Positions 39,616 through 49,770 of a stretch of 64,000 nucleotides of DNA are shown here, one piece after another; position 1 is the stretch's first letter, and every line of letters starts with the position of its first letter. The notes below the pieces were generated by a model. It did not search any database. It was not told where the DNA came from and saw only the letters and a list, made by a program, of their open reading frames with translations. Source of the DNA: Streptomyces sp. 1331.2 (GTDB lineage: Bacteria; Actinomycetota; Actinomycetes; Streptomycetales; Streptomycetaceae); contig NZ_OBMJ01000001.1 of assembly GCF_900199205.1 (NCBI RefSeq), positions 5,821,001-5,885,000 on the forward strand, written 5' to 3'. Position numbers and translations under genes: made by a program.

Positions 39616-40889
39616 GCGGATCCTGCCACCGGCAGCCAGACGGCGAGCCGCCACGTCGTCCCGTCCTCGTCCGGTCCCGCCGTGCTGCCGCCGTGCAGGG
39701 CGGCAGCGCGTTCCCCGATCCCGCGCAGTCCGCGTCCGCCGCCGGGGCGGCTCGGGCGGCCGGGGCCCATCGGGTTGGTCAGTTCGATCTCCAGCCGGCC
39801 GCCGGCCAGCCCGACCCGCAGTCCGGCCGCGACGCCTCCGGCGTGCCGCAGGACGTTGGTCAGGCCTTCCTGCACGATCCGGTACGCCTCGCGGGAGACG
39901 GCTTCGGGCAGAGCGGCCAGGCCGGGGGCCAGTTCGGCGTCCACCGTGACCCCGGTGCGGGCGAGTTGGCGCAGCAGGTCGTCCAGCCCGGCGAGGGTGG
40001 GCCCGGCCGGTCCTGCCGCCCCGTTGGCTTCCGGGTCCTCCTCGCGCAACAGGCCGAGTACGGTGTCCAGTTCGGCGACGGCCGCCCGCGCGGTCTCCTC
40101 GATCGCCTGCAGTGCCTCGGCGGCGAAGTCGGGGTTGCTGCGCAGCACCCGGGCGGCCGCCGAGGCCTGGATGCCGACCGCGCTGAGCGCGTGTCCGACG
40201 GAGTCGTGCAGTTCGCGGGCCAGCCGGTTGCGCTGGGCGAGCACCGTGGCCCGGCGTTCGGCGGTGGCCAATCGTTCCTCCGGGGTCGGGCCGAGCAGGG
40301 CGGACGCCCAGCGGGCGAGCAGTGCGCCGAAGCCGGCGTTGGCGAGGAGGATCAGCAGCAGGACGGCGAGGCCCAGGGCGGGGCCGGTGAGCATCCAGCC
40401 GGGGAAACGGTCCTCCCAGAAGCGTGCCAGGTCGCGGGCGCCGCCGATGTTGAGGATCAGCACGATCGCGAACGGCGTCCCGGCCAGCGTCATCCCGGCG
40501 ACGACCCCGCCGGAGAAGAGGTGCAGGACGAACCAGAGCGAGGTGCGCCACCGAGCGGGCCACGACCGGGCGGGTCCGGTGGCCAGTTCCTCCGGCCGCG
40601 CGGTCGAGCAGAGGGCCCGGGCGGCCGCGCCCTCCAGACCGCGGACGGTCGGCAGCAGCGCGGTGACGGCGGCCATCGGCAGGGAGGTGAACAGCGACAG
40701 GAACTGCAGCAGGGTCTGACGAGCGGGTCCCTGTGCCGGGTTGAGCGCCCCGAGCATCACCACCGACAGCAGCCAGTACGGCATCAGCAGCGCGCCGCCC
40801 AGCACCAGGTGCACCCAGCGCAACCTGGCCTGCCGTCCGACCATCGCCCCTGCCGCACGCCGCAGTCGCGTGCCCGCCCCCGTGATCAC
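39612..40889 (-). CDS. Two-component sensor histidine kinase
   Basis: 425 residues from GTG 40889, overlapping the stop of the membrane protein gene as GTGA and itself overlapped as ATGA by the regulator. Five or so membrane helices (about residues 26-48, 60-85, 118-148, 168-192) form the sensor. The HisKA_3 domain has the phospho-acceptor His in RNRLARELHDSVGHALSAVG; the HATPase follows with NVLRHAGG and GGRGLRGIGERAA. This is the NarX/DesK family. The membrane-embedded sensor is compact, typical of envelope or lipid stress sensors. Signal unknown. Confidence 0.9.
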   Translation of the reverse strand: MITGAGTRLRRAAGAMVGRQARLRWVHLVLGGALLMPYWLLSVVMLGALNPAQGPARQTLLQFLSLFTSLPMAAVTALLPTVRGLEGAAARALCSTARPEELATGPARSWPARWRTSLWFVLHLFSGGVVAGMTLAGTPFAIVLILNIGGARDLARFWEDRFPGWMLTGPALGLAVLLLILLANAGFGALLARWASALLGPTPEERLATAERRATVLAQRNRLARELHDSVGHALSAVGIQASAAARVLRSNPDFAAEALQAIEETARAAVAELDTVLGLLREEDPEANGAAGPAGPTLAGLDDLLRQLARTGVTVDAELAPGLAALPEAVSREAYRIVQEGLTNVLRHAGGVAAGLRVGLAGGRLEIELTNPMGPGRPSRPGGGRGLRGIGERAAALHGGSTAGPDEDGTTWRLAVWLPVAGSA

Positions 40890-41941
40890 CTGGGTGACTC
40901 TACGTCAGCGGCGCTCTGCCGGGCTTCCCGTGTTTGGGCTGCCTGTGCCCGGCCTGCCCGTGCTTGGCCTGCCCGTTCCCGGCCTGCCCGCTCCCGGGCC
41001 GCCCGCTCGGTGAGCGCGATCGCGCCGACGGCCAGGATCAGCACCCCGGTCACCACCTGGGCGGTCTGCACCAGGGGCAGCAGCCCGGGCACCGCCTTCC
41101 GCAGGTCGGTCACCCGGGTCGTCGTCGTCCCGAAGGCCACCAACTGCCAGCTGCCCCAGCCGAACAGCGAGCCGGCCGCCGTCCAGGCCACCAGCAGCGG
41201 CCCGAGCAGCCGCCGCCGCGGCTCGATCCGGAAGACCAGGACCAGCAGTGCCGCCGCCGCGGCCACCGCCATCGCCGCGGTGACGCCGTCCATCACCGCC
41301 ACGCCCCGGCTGCGCGTCTCCGCCATGTCGACCGGCAGCCCGGCGGTGCCGCCCGCCGCCCAGTACAGCCGGGCCGCCGCCACGCCGACGGCGAGCAGGG
41401 CGGCGACGCAGGCGAGGGTGCGCTGCACGGTCAGCGTGGCGGAGCGCGGCAGGTCGCCGATCCGGTCCGTCAGCAGCCCGGCCCAGCGCTGCCGGGCGTA
41501 GAGCGCGAAGGCGGTGAGCAGCGCGAGGCCCTGCACCGTGAATCCGCCGTACACGACCAGGAAGACCCAGCCGCCGAGGCCCTTGTCGTCCGGGTCGGTG
41601 CGGTGCTCCGGGCCCAGGACGAGGACGCTCAGCAGGAACAGCGGCAGCGCCACCAGGATGGTGCCGAGCAGCCCGGTCGCCACCCACATCGGGAACGCCA
41701 CCAGCCCGGCCGGCGCCCGCCGCCCCCACGGCCGGACGAAGGCCAGCGCCAGGGCGACGGCGATCGCGTCCATGCCGAAGGTGAGCAGGTTCAGCAGCCA
41801 GAGCTTGTCCATCTCGCCGGGATCGTCCGACCCCACCGGGTGTCCGGTCAGCCACAGCAGTTTGAGCGTCAGGTACGGCCCGGTCGCGGCCACCGCCGTC
41901 CACGCTGCCCCGGACCGTACGGCGCCTTCGTTGATTCTCAT
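40886..41941 (-). CDS. Polytopic membrane protein, first gene of a coupled HK-RR operon
   Basis: 351 residues from ATG 41941. About eight hydrophobic helices (for example LTFGMDAIAVALALAFV, VATGLLGTILVALPLFLLSV, VFLVVYGGFTVQGLALLTAF, GVTAAMAVAAAAALLVLVF) and a charged C-terminal tail with repeated RERAGRERAGQARAGR. I do not recognise a family of known function. The stop overlaps the kinase start (GTGA), so the protein is made in fixed ratio to the sensor and may be its accessory or sensing partner. Two overlapping hairpins lie just upstream of the gene. Confidence 0.85.
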   Translation of the reverse strand: MRINEGAVRSGAAWTAVAATGPYLTLKLLWLTGHPVGSDDPGEMDKLWLLNLLTFGMDAIAVALALAFVRPWGRRAPAGLVAFPMWVATGLLGTILVALPLFLLSVLVLGPEHRTDPDDKGLGGWVFLVVYGGFTVQGLALLTAFALYARQRWAGLLTDRIGDLPRSATLTVQRTLACVAALLAVGVAAARLYWAAGGTAGLPVDMAETRSRGVAVMDGVTAAMAVAAAAALLVLVFRIEPRRRLLGPLLVAWTAAGSLFGWGSWQLVAFGTTTTRVTDLRKAVPGLLPLVQTAQVVTGVLILAVGAIALTERAARERAGRERAGQARAGRAQAAQTREARQSAADVESPR

Positions 41942-41983
41942 GCCCCCACGGTCGCTCCGCGCTCCGGTCCCGGTCCTCCGCCC

Positions 41984-42031
41984 GGAGCGGGATCCCGCTC
42001 CCCCCGGCGGGGGATCCTCGCCGGGGGGAGC
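41984..42031 (-). terminator. Two mutually exclusive hairpins between GNAT gene and the HK operon
   Basis: GGAGCGGGATCCCGCTCC (41984-42001) is a perfect 18-bp palindrome. Its right end, GCTCC, is also part of a second, stronger hairpin, GCTCCCCCCGGCG (41997-42009) with CGCCGGGGGGAGC (42019-42031), 13 bp. They cannot form together. Read leftward, they are 80 bases after the GNAT stop and 43 bases before the membrane protein ATG, so they may terminate the first transcript or attenuate read-through into the operon. Confidence 0.6.
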
Positions 42032-42041
42032 GAGGAAGCGC

Positions 42042-42132
42042 CGGTTCGGGCCTGCGGTTCGGGCCCTCGGTTCGGGCCTGCCGCTCGGGCTTGCGGCTCG
42101 GGCTTGCGGCTCAGGCCTTCGGCTCAGCCATG
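42042..42132. repeat. 13-bp tandem repeat, seven units
   Basis: Units CGGTTCGGGCCTG, CGGTTCGGGCCCT, CGGTTCGGGCCTGC, CGCTCGGGCTTG, CGGCTCGGGCTTG, CGGCTCAGGCCTT and CGGCTCAGCCATG follow without gaps. The last two overlap the 3' end of the GNAT gene (stop at 42111), so the repeat has supplied its last codons. Confidence 0.85.
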
Positions 42133-42659
42133 CGGTGGATCAGCCGGTCCTCCTCGTCGACCCGCCCGTCCGGGTCCGCCACCAGCCCGAGCCGTTCGGC
42201 GAGCCGGCGGGAGGGCAGGTTGTCCGCCCGGATCAGGGCGATCACCGGGATCCCGGGGAAGCGGGGCAGGGCCTCCGCCATCGCCGCCCGGGCCGCCTCC
42301 GCCGCGTACCCCCGGCCCCAGGCGGACGGCCGGAACCGGTAGTAGAGGTTGAACACCCGCTCCCCGTCGAGCGTGTGCAGGTAGAGCCCGGCGTACCCGA
42401 TGATCGTCTCCGGCTCCTCCCGCGTCGACACGGCGCAGTAGCCCACCCCGTCGCGCGGCCAGTCGGCCACGAACCCGTCCAGCATCTCCTGTGCCTGGGC
42501 GAGGTCCCGCTGCGGCCCGTGCGGGTTGTACCGGTTGGTCTCCGGATCCCCGTGGACGGCGAACAGCGCCTCGGCGTCGCCCTGTTGGGGCAGGGTGAGC
42601 ACCAGCCGCTCGGAGGTGGTGACGACCGTGCGGGTGGTGTGGTGCTGGGCGGTGGTCAT
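42111..42659 (-). CDS. GNAT acetyltransferase, RimJ/RimL type
   Basis: 182 residues from ATG 42659, 7 bases after GGGGAAG. Typical start RTVVTTSERLVLTLPQQGDA, early HGDPETNRYNPHGP, acetyl-CoA site YYRFRPSAWGRGYAAEAARA (R/QxxGxG/A) and the final NLPSRRLAERLGL. The family acetylates N-terminal amines of proteins, antibiotics or polyamines; substrate unknown. The C-terminus MAEPKA is encoded inside a 13-bp tandem repeat. Upstream lies the beta-oxidation operon promoter, divergent. Confidence 0.88.
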   Translation of the reverse strand: MTTAQHHTTRTVVTTSERLVLTLPQQGDAEALFAVHGDPETNRYNPHGPQRDLAQAQEMLDGFVADWPRDGVGYCAVSTREEPETIIGYAGLYLHTLDGERVFNLYYRFRPSAWGRGYAAEAARAAMAEALPRFPGIPVIALIRADNLPSRRLAERLGLVADPDGRVDEEDRLIHRMAEPKA

Positions 42660-42809
42660 GGTGTGCTTCCCCGGTTGTCGCTCGTGGCGGTTGCTGTCGT
42701 CGGCCATGGCTTCGTAATGGCTGATTCGCACCTTAGACCGTTACACAGACAGGTGTCCGGTGATTTTCCCGCCCGCGGGTCCAGCGGGGGAGGGGCAGGC
42801 CCGGAGGTC

Positions 42810-42838
42810 TTGTTACCGATGGGTCGCTTCTCTATCAT
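42810..42838 (+). promoter_or_regulatory. Promoter of the beta-oxidation operon
   Basis: TTGTTA (42810-42815), 17-base spacer, TATCAT (42833-42838; five of six match TATAAT). Transcription should begin near 42845, about 43 bases before the first start codon. The surrounding 42715-42880 is unusually AT-rich. Confidence 0.75.
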
Positions 42839-42887
42839 CCCGAGTGTTACAGCTTTACTGTCAAACCCCGAAAGGGTTCTGCGGCCA

Positions 42888-44123
42888 GTGCGTGACGCGA
42901 CAGGTGTACCGGACGTGCGGGATGTGCCGGACGTGCCGGGCGGACCGGGCCTACCGGGAGCCGGCGGCCCGTTGGCGGGTGTGCGGGTGGTGGAACTGGC
43001 CGGGATCGGTCCGGGGCCGTTCGCCGCGATGCTGCTGGGGGACCTCGGGGCGGACGTGGTGCGGGTGGACCGGCCGGAGCCGTCACCGCTCGGCACGGAC
43101 CCGGCCCACGACCTCACCAACCGCAACAAGCGCTCGGTGCTGATCGACCTGAAGTCGCCCGAGGGGCCCGGGCGGGTGCTCGACCTGGTCGAGCGGGCCG
43201 ACCTGCTGATCGAGGGCTACCGGCCCGGCGTCGCGGAGCGCCTCGGCGTCGGCCCGCAGGCCTGCCTGGCACGCAACCCGGCGCTGGTCTACGGCCGGAT
43301 GACCGGCTGGGGGCAGCAGGGCCCGCGGGCCACGACCGCCGGGCACGACCTCGGGTACGCGGCGGTCGCCGGAGTGCTCGGGATGGTGGCGGCGTCGGGC
43401 GGCGCCGACGAGCCGCCCGGGATCCCGGCCAACCTGCTGGGGGACTACGCGGGCGGCTCGCTCTACCTGGTCGTCGGCCTGCTCGCCGGGCTGCACCACG
43501 CCCGGGCCACCGGCGCGGGCCAGGTGGTGGACGCGGCGATCGTGGACGGCGCCGCGCACCTCGGCAGCATGCTCTGGGGGCTGCTCGCCGCCGGCCACTG
43601 GCAGGACCACCGGGGCGTCAACCTGCTCGACGGCGGCGCGCCGTTCTACGCCGTCTACCGCGCAGCCGACGGCGGGCACCTGGCCGTCGGCGCGCTGGAG
43701 CCGCGCTTCTACGCCGAGTTCGCCCGCCTGCTGGAACTGGGCCCGGACGCGCCCGGTCAGTACGACCTCGCCCGCTGGCCCGAACTGCGCACCCTGATCG
43801 CCGCCCGCTTCGCCACCCGGACCAGGGCCGAGTGGGAGGCCGTCTTCGCCGGCTCCGACGCCTGCGTGGAACCGGTCCTGACGATGCGTCAGGCTGCCGT
43901 GGACGGGCACCTGTCGGCGCGCGGCACCTATGTCGAGGCGGACGGCGTCACCCAGCCCGCCCCTGCCCCCCGCTTCTCCGCCACCCCCGGCGCACTGCGC
44001 CGCCCGCCCGCCCAACCGGGCGCCGACACCGCTGAGGTGGCCCGGGACTGGGGCGTGCCCTCCCTCGGCCCCTCCGCCCCCGGCTCCGCCGGGCCCGACT
44101 CCCCAGCAGAACAAGGAGAGTAG
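42888..44123 (+). CDS. CaiB/BaiF family (class III) CoA-transferase
   Basis: About 411 residues. Start is uncertain: GTG 42888 is the first in-frame start after the promoter; several GTG codons in the following GACGTG repeat are alternatives. The CoA-transferase III fold shows LAGVRVVELAGIGPGPFAAM, the NRNKRSVLIDLKSPEG segment, GRMTGWGQQGP and the catalytic Asp in NLLGDYAGGSLYLVVGLLAG. It moves CoA between carboxylic acids, probably activating acyl substrates such as alpha-methylacyl-CoA (racemase-like AMACR) for the downstream enzymes. First gene of the operon; only 2 bases from the next gene. Confidence 0.88.
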   Translation: MRDATGVPDVRDVPDVPGGPGLPGAGGPLAGVRVVELAGIGPGPFAAMLLGDLGADVVRVDRPEPSPLGTDPAHDLTNRNKRSVLIDLKSPEGPGRVLDLVERADLLIEGYRPGVAERLGVGPQACLARNPALVYGRMTGWGQQGPRATTAGHDLGYAAVAGVLGMVAASGGADEPPGIPANLLGDYAGGSLYLVVGLLAGLHHARATGAGQVVDAAIVDGAAHLGSMLWGLLAAGHWQDHRGVNLLDGGAPFYAVYRAADGGHLAVGALEPRFYAEFARLLELGPDAPGQYDLARWPELRTLIAARFATRTRAEWEAVFAGSDACVEPVLTMRQAAVDGHLSARGTYVEADGVTQPAPAPRFSATPGALRRPPAQPGADTAEVARDWGVPSLGPSAPGSAGPDSPAEQGE

Positions 44124-44125
44124 CG

Positions 44126-45268
<1,143 letters not shown>

Positions 45269-45352
45269 CCGCTGACCACCGACCCCGTTCGCGAGGTCCG
45301 CCTCCTCCGCCGAGCCCGACGCCATCCCCCCGCCCCGAAAGGCAGTCCCATC

Positions 45353-46567
45353 GTGACCACCGAAGCGTACGTCTACGACGCGATCCGCACCCCGCGCGGC
45401 CGGGGCAAGGCCACCGGCTCGCTGTACGGCACCAAGCCGATCGACCTGGTCGTCGGCCTGATCCACGAAATCCGCCGCCGCTTCCCCGAGTTGGACCCGG
45501 CTGCGATCGACGACATCGTGCTCGGGGTGGTCAGCCCGATCGGCGACCAGGGCTCCGACATCGCCCGGATCGCCGCCATCGCGGCCGGCCTGCCGGACAC
45601 CGTGGCCGGCGTCCAGGAGAACCGCTTCTGCGCCTCCGGCCTGGAGGCCGTCAACCTGGCTGCCGCCAAGGTCCGTTCGGGCTGGGAGGACCTGGTCCTG
45701 GCCGGCGGCGTGGAGTCGATGTCCCGGGTCAAGATGGCCTCCGACGGCGGCGCCTGGTTCGCCGACCCGATGACCGCGTACGAGACCAATTTCGCCCCGC
45801 AGGGCATCGGCGCCGACCTGATCGCCACCATCGAGGGCTTCTCCCGCACCGACGTGGACGCCTTCGCCGCCGAGTCCCAGGCCCGCGCCGCCAAGGCCCA
45901 GGCGGACGGCCTGTTCGACCGCTCGGTGGTCCCGGTGCGCGACCGCAACGGCCTGGTCGTGCTGGAGCGCGACGAGTTCATCCGCCCCGGCACCACCGTC
46001 GAGACCCTGGCCGGCCTCAAGCCCTCGTTCGCCGCGATCGGCGAGGCCGGCGGCTTCGACGCCGTCGCCCTGCAGAAGTACCACTGGGTGGAGGCCATCG
46101 ACCACGTCCACCACGCGGGCAACTCCTCCGGCATCGTGGACGGCGCCGCGCTGGTCGCCATCGGCAACCGCGAGGTCGGCGAGCGGTACGGGCTGCGCCC
46201 GCGCGCCCGGATCGTCTCCGCCGCCGTCTCCGGCTCCGAGCCGACCATCATGCTCACCGGCCCCGCCCCGGCCACCCGCAAGGCGCTCGCCAAGGCCGGG
46301 CTCACCGCAGCCGACATCGACCTGGTCGAGATCAACGAGGCCTTCGCGGCCGTCGCCCTCCGCTTCATCCGCGAACTCGGTTTCCGCGCCGACCAGGTGA
46401 ACGTCAACGGCGGCGCGATCGCGCTCGGCCACCCGCTCGGCGCCACCGGCGCGATGCTGCTCGGCACCGTGATCGACGAGCTGGAGCGGCGCGACCTGCG
46501 CTACGGCCTGATCACCCTCTGCGTGGGCGGCGGCATGGGCATCGCCACCATCGTCGAGCGCGTCTGA
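45353..46567 (+). CDS. fadA: Acetyl-CoA C-acyltransferase (thiolase)
   Basis: 404 residues from GTG 45353, after GAAAGG. Active site Cys93 in ENRFCASGLEAVN, His in NGGAIALGHPLGATGA and the second Cys in TLCVGGGMGIATIVE; EINEAFAAVALRF is also conserved. It cleaves 3-ketoacyl-CoA with CoA to yield acetyl-CoA and a shortened acyl-CoA. The gene is followed after 34 bases by fadB, the usual order in actinomycetes, where FadA and FadB form a complex. Part of the operon starting at 42888. Confidence 0.95.
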   Translation: MTTEAYVYDAIRTPRGRGKATGSLYGTKPIDLVVGLIHEIRRRFPELDPAAIDDIVLGVVSPIGDQGSDIARIAAIAAGLPDTVAGVQENRFCASGLEAVNLAAAKVRSGWEDLVLAGGVESMSRVKMASDGGAWFADPMTAYETNFAPQGIGADLIATIEGFSRTDVDAFAAESQARAAKAQADGLFDRSVVPVRDRNGLVVLERDEFIRPGTTVETLAGLKPSFAAIGEAGGFDAVALQKYHWVEAIDHVHHAGNSSGIVDGAALVAIGNREVGERYGLRPRARIVSAAVSGSEPTIMLTGPAPATRKALAKAGLTAADIDLVEINEAFAAVALRFIRELGFRADQVNVNGGAIALGHPLGATGAMLLGTVIDELERRDLRYGLITLCVGGGMGIATIVERV

Positions 46568-46601
46568 TCCCCTCCCCGCAGATTACGGAGACCGTGAACC
46601 C

Positions 46602-48794
46602 ATGAGCGACACCACCACCACCATCCGCTGGGAGCAGGACCAGGACGGCGTGGTCACCCTCGTCCTCGACGACCCCACCCAGTCCGTCAACACCATGAAC
46701 GAGGCCTTCACCGCCGACTTCGAGGCCGTCGTCGGACGCCTGGCCGGCCTCGCCGCCGCGAACGAGCTGCGCGGCGTCGTCATCACCTCCGGCAAGAAGA
46801 CCTTCTTCGCCGGGGGAGACCTGCGGATGCTCTCCGCCGCCCGCCCCGAGGACGCCGAGGCCGTCTTCGAGAAGTCGATGCGGATCAAGCGCTCGCTGCG
46901 CACGCTGGAGACCCTGGGCAAGCCGGTCGTCGCCGCCGTCAACGGCAGCGCGCTCGGCGGCGGCCTGGAGATCGCGCTCGCCTGCCACCACCGGATCGCG
47001 CTGAACACCCCGGCCGGCCGGATCGGCCTGCCCGAGGTCACCCTCGGCCTGCTGCCGGGCGGCGGCGGGGTGGTCCGCACGGTGCGGCTGTTCGGCATCA
47101 CCGACGCCCTGCTGAAGTTCCTGCTGCAGGGCCGCCAGTACCGCCCCGGGCAGGCACTGGAGCACGGACTGGTGCACGAACTGGTCGACACCCCCGAGGA
47201 GTTGACCGCCCGGGCGAAGGCCTGGATCGAGGCCAACCCGACCGCCGTCCAGCCCTGGGACGTCAAGGGCTACAAGATCCCCGGCGGCACCCCCGCGACC
47301 CCGGCCTTCGCCGCCAACCTGCCCGCCTTCCCGGCCAACCTGCGCAAGCAGCTGAACGGTGCGCCCTACCCGGCCCCGCGCAACGTCCTGGCCGCCGCGG
47401 TGGAGAGCGCCCAGGTCGACGTCGACACCGCGATGGTCATCGAGGCCCGCTACTTCACCGAACTCGCCTGCGGCCAGACCAGCAAGAACATGATCCAGGC
47501 ACTGTTCTTCGACATGCAGGCGGTCAACTCCGGTGCCGGGCGCCCCAAGGACGTCGAGAAGCGGACGGTCCGCAAGGTCGCCGTGCTCGGCGCCGGCATG
47601 ATGGGCGCCGGCATCGCCTACGCCTGCGCCAAGGCCGGCATCGAGGTCATGCTCAAGGACGTGAGCATCGAGGCCGCCCGGCGCGGAAAAGCGTACTCCG
47701 AAGGGCTGTTGGCCAAGGCCGTGGCGCGCGGGCGCTCCACCGAGGCCAAGCGCGACGAACTGCTCGCCCGGATCACCCCCACCGCCGACGCCGCCGACCT
47801 GGCCGACTGCGACGCGGTGATCGAGGCGGTCTTCGAGAACACCGAACTCAAGCACAAGGTGTTCCAGGAGATCGAGGGCGTCGTCGCCCCCGACGCGCTG
47901 CTCTGCTCCAACACCTCCACCCTGCCGATCGGGCTACTCGCCGAAGGCGTTCGGCGGACCGGCGACTTCATCGGCCTGCACTTCTTCTCGCCGGTCGACA
48001 AGATGCGGCTGGTGGAGATCATCCGCGGCCCGCAGACCGGCGACGAGGCCCTGGCCCGCGCCTTCGACCTGGTCCGGCAGATCGACCGGACCCCGATCGT
48101 GGTCAACGACTCGCGCGGCTTCTTCACCTCGCGGGTGATCGGCCAGTTCCTCAACGAGGGCGTCGCCATGGTCGGCGAGGGCATCCACCCCGCCACCATC
48201 GAGCAGGCCGCCGGACAGGCCGGCTACCCCGCCAAGGTGCTCTCCCTGGTGGACGAGCTCACCCTCACCCTGCCGCGCAAGATCCGCGACGAGTACCGGC
48301 GCTCGGTGGAGGCCGTCGGCGGCACCTGGACGCCGCACCCGGCGGACGCGGTCGTCGACCGGATGGTCGACGAGTTCGGCCGCCCGGGGCGCAGCGGCGG
48401 CGCGGGCTTCTACGAGTACGGCGAGGACGGCAGGCGCGGGCGGCTCTGGCCGGGGCTGCAGGAGCACTTCGCGGGTGCTTCGGCCGATGCTTTCGCCGAG
48501 GTCCCCTTCGAGGACCTCAAGGAGCGGATGCTGTTCAGCGAGGCCCTGGACTCGGTGCGCTGCCTGGAGGAGGGCGTGCTGACCTCGGTCGCCGACGCCA
48601 ATGTCGGCTCCATCCTCGGCATCGGCTTCCCGGCGTGGACCGGCGGCGTGTTCCAGTACATCAACGGGTACGAGGGCGGCCCGGCCGGTTTCGCGGCCCG
48701 CGCCCGCGAACTCGCCGCCGCGTACGGCGAGCGGTTCGCGCCGCCGGCGCTGCTGGAGCGGATCGCGGCGGAGGGGCGGACGTTCGGCGACTGA
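46602..48794 (+). CDS. fadB: Fused enoyl-CoA hydratase / 3-hydroxyacyl-CoA dehydrogenase
   Basis: 730 residues from ATG 46602. N-terminal crotonase domain: ELRGVVITSGKKTFFAGGDL then VVAAVNGSALGGGLEIALAC (oxyanion hole) and the Glu in GLPEVTLGLLPGGGG. From about residue 327 the NAD-dependent dehydrogenase: VAVLGAGMMGAGIAYACAKA and FFSPVDKMRLVEII (catalytic His is in GLHFFSP). The C-terminal HAD repeat is complete. It hydrates the enoyl-CoA and oxidises the 3-hydroxyacyl-CoA. Last gene of the operon; a convergent MerR-type regulator gene follows. Confidence 0.95.
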   Translation: MSDTTTTIRWEQDQDGVVTLVLDDPTQSVNTMNEAFTADFEAVVGRLAGLAAANELRGVVITSGKKTFFAGGDLRMLSAARPEDAEAVFEKSMRIKRSLRTLETLGKPVVAAVNGSALGGGLEIALACHHRIALNTPAGRIGLPEVTLGLLPGGGGVVRTVRLFGITDALLKFLLQGRQYRPGQALEHGLVHELVDTPEELTARAKAWIEANPTAVQPWDVKGYKIPGGTPATPAFAANLPAFPANLRKQLNGAPYPAPRNVLAAAVESAQVDVDTAMVIEARYFTELACGQTSKNMIQALFFDMQAVNSGAGRPKDVEKRTVRKVAVLGAGMMGAGIAYACAKAGIEVMLKDVSIEAARRGKAYSEGLLAKAVARGRSTEAKRDELLARITPTADAADLADCDAVIEAVFENTELKHKVFQEIEGVVAPDALLCSNTSTLPIGLLAEGVRRTGDFIGLHFFSPVDKMRLVEIIRGPQTGDEALARAFDLVRQIDRTPIVVNDSRGFFTSRVIGQFLNEGVAMVGEGIHPATIEQAAGQAGYPAKVLSLVDELTLTLPRKIRDEYRRSVEAVGGTWTPHPADAVVDRMVDEFGRPGRSGGAGFYEYGEDGRRGRLWPGLQEHFAGASADAFAEVPFEDLKERMLFSEALDSVRCLEEGVLTSVADANVGSILGIGFPAWTGGVFQYINGYEGGPAGFAARARELAAAYGERFAPPALLERIAAEGRTFGD

Positions 48795-48875
48795 CGGGCC
48801 CGGCGCGGGCTCCTACCCGCCGGAGTCGCCAGACTCGCGCGACTCGCCAGACCTGCTCGACTCGCGCGACTCGCT

Positions 48876-49643
48876 TTACCCGTTCGACTCGCCGTGCTCG
48901 GGTGGGGCCGTGCTCAGGACGGCCTCACCCAACTCCTCCCGGAGCGAGCGCTGGAACGCCGTGACCAGCGCCTGCGCCACCATCGGCTGGATGTGGTCCG
49001 TCAGCTCCTTCATCCGGGCCAGCTCCGCCGGCGCGGGCTCGCTCTCCCGGTACGGCTTCCACACCGTCTCCCGGAACAGCCGCTGCAACTCCTGTGCCGT
49101 GGCCCGGCTGTGCTCCAGCACCACCGCCCGGGCGGCCAGCAGCGTCTCCAGGGGGATCGGCACGTCCAGGATCCGCACCCCCAGCGGCAGCAGGCCCGGA
49201 TCGACCCGGAACACCTCCGGATCGCCGGTCCGCTCCAGCGCCCCCATCGCGGCCAGCCGCTCGACGTGCTCCTCCGACAGCCCCCGCCCGGCCCGCCGCT
49301 CCAGCTGCGCCCGCCCCAGCTCCTCGGCCGCCTCGGGCGTCCAGGACGCCACCAGCGCCCGGTGGATCGCCAGGTCCAGCGGGCTGCTGTCCTCCGGCAG
49401 CTGCGCCAGGTACCGCTCGATCGCCGCCAGCGTCAGGCCCTGCCGCTGCAACTCCTCGATCAGCCCCAGCCGGTCCAGGTGCGCCGCCCCGTACAACCCC
49501 ACCCGCCGGGGCCCCAGCTCCGGCGGCGGCAACAGCCCCTTCGTCCCGTAGAACCGCACCGTCCGCACCGTCACCCCGGCCCGCGCCGCCAACTCGTCCA
49601 CCGTCAGCCGCACCTCGCCCACCCCGGCGCCGCGCTCCCCCAT
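48876..49643 (-). CDS. MerR family transcriptional regulator
   Basis: 255 residues from ATG 49643, 6 bases after GGGAGG. HTH at the N-terminus: RLTVDELAARAGVTVRTVRF, YGTKGLLPPPELGPRRVGLY with GAAHLDRLGLIEELQRQGLT, a full MerR DNA-binding domain. The long C-terminal helical part (KELTDHIQPMVAQALVTAFQ) is a separate effector domain without recognisable metal-binding Cys. It is convergent with fadB; its own promoter holds a 29-bp near-perfect palindrome, so it should be autoregulated. A link with fatty acid use is plausible but unproven. Confidence 0.88.
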   Translation of the reverse strand: MGERGAGVGEVRLTVDELAARAGVTVRTVRFYGTKGLLPPPELGPRRVGLYGAAHLDRLGLIEELQRQGLTLAAIERYLAQLPEDSSPLDLAIHRALVASWTPEAAEELGRAQLERRAGRGLSEEHVERLAAMGALERTGDPEVFRVDPGLLPLGVRILDVPIPLETLLAARAVVLEHSRATAQELQRLFRETVWKPYRESEPAPAELARMKELTDHIQPMVAQALVTAFQRSLREELGEAVLSTAPPEHGESNG

Positions 49644-49662
49644 CCGCTGCCTCCCGCACTGG

Positions 49663-49691
49663 CACACTCCTGCTGTGACAGCAGCAGTGTG
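49663..49691. promoter_or_regulatory. MerR-type operator
   Basis: CACACTCCTGCTG, centre TGA, CAGCAGCAGTGTG: 12 of 13 bases of the arms are complementary. It lies 20 bases upstream of the MerR gene start. Length and symmetry fit MerR-family binding between stretched promoter boxes, although I could not identify a clear -35/-10 pair. Confidence 0.7.
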
Positions 49692-49770
49692 ACAGTGAGG
49701 CCCGTGCCGGTCCACCGGCGGTCCACCGGCGGACCGGCACGGCGATGCTGCCGACGGCGCTCTGCACGGC

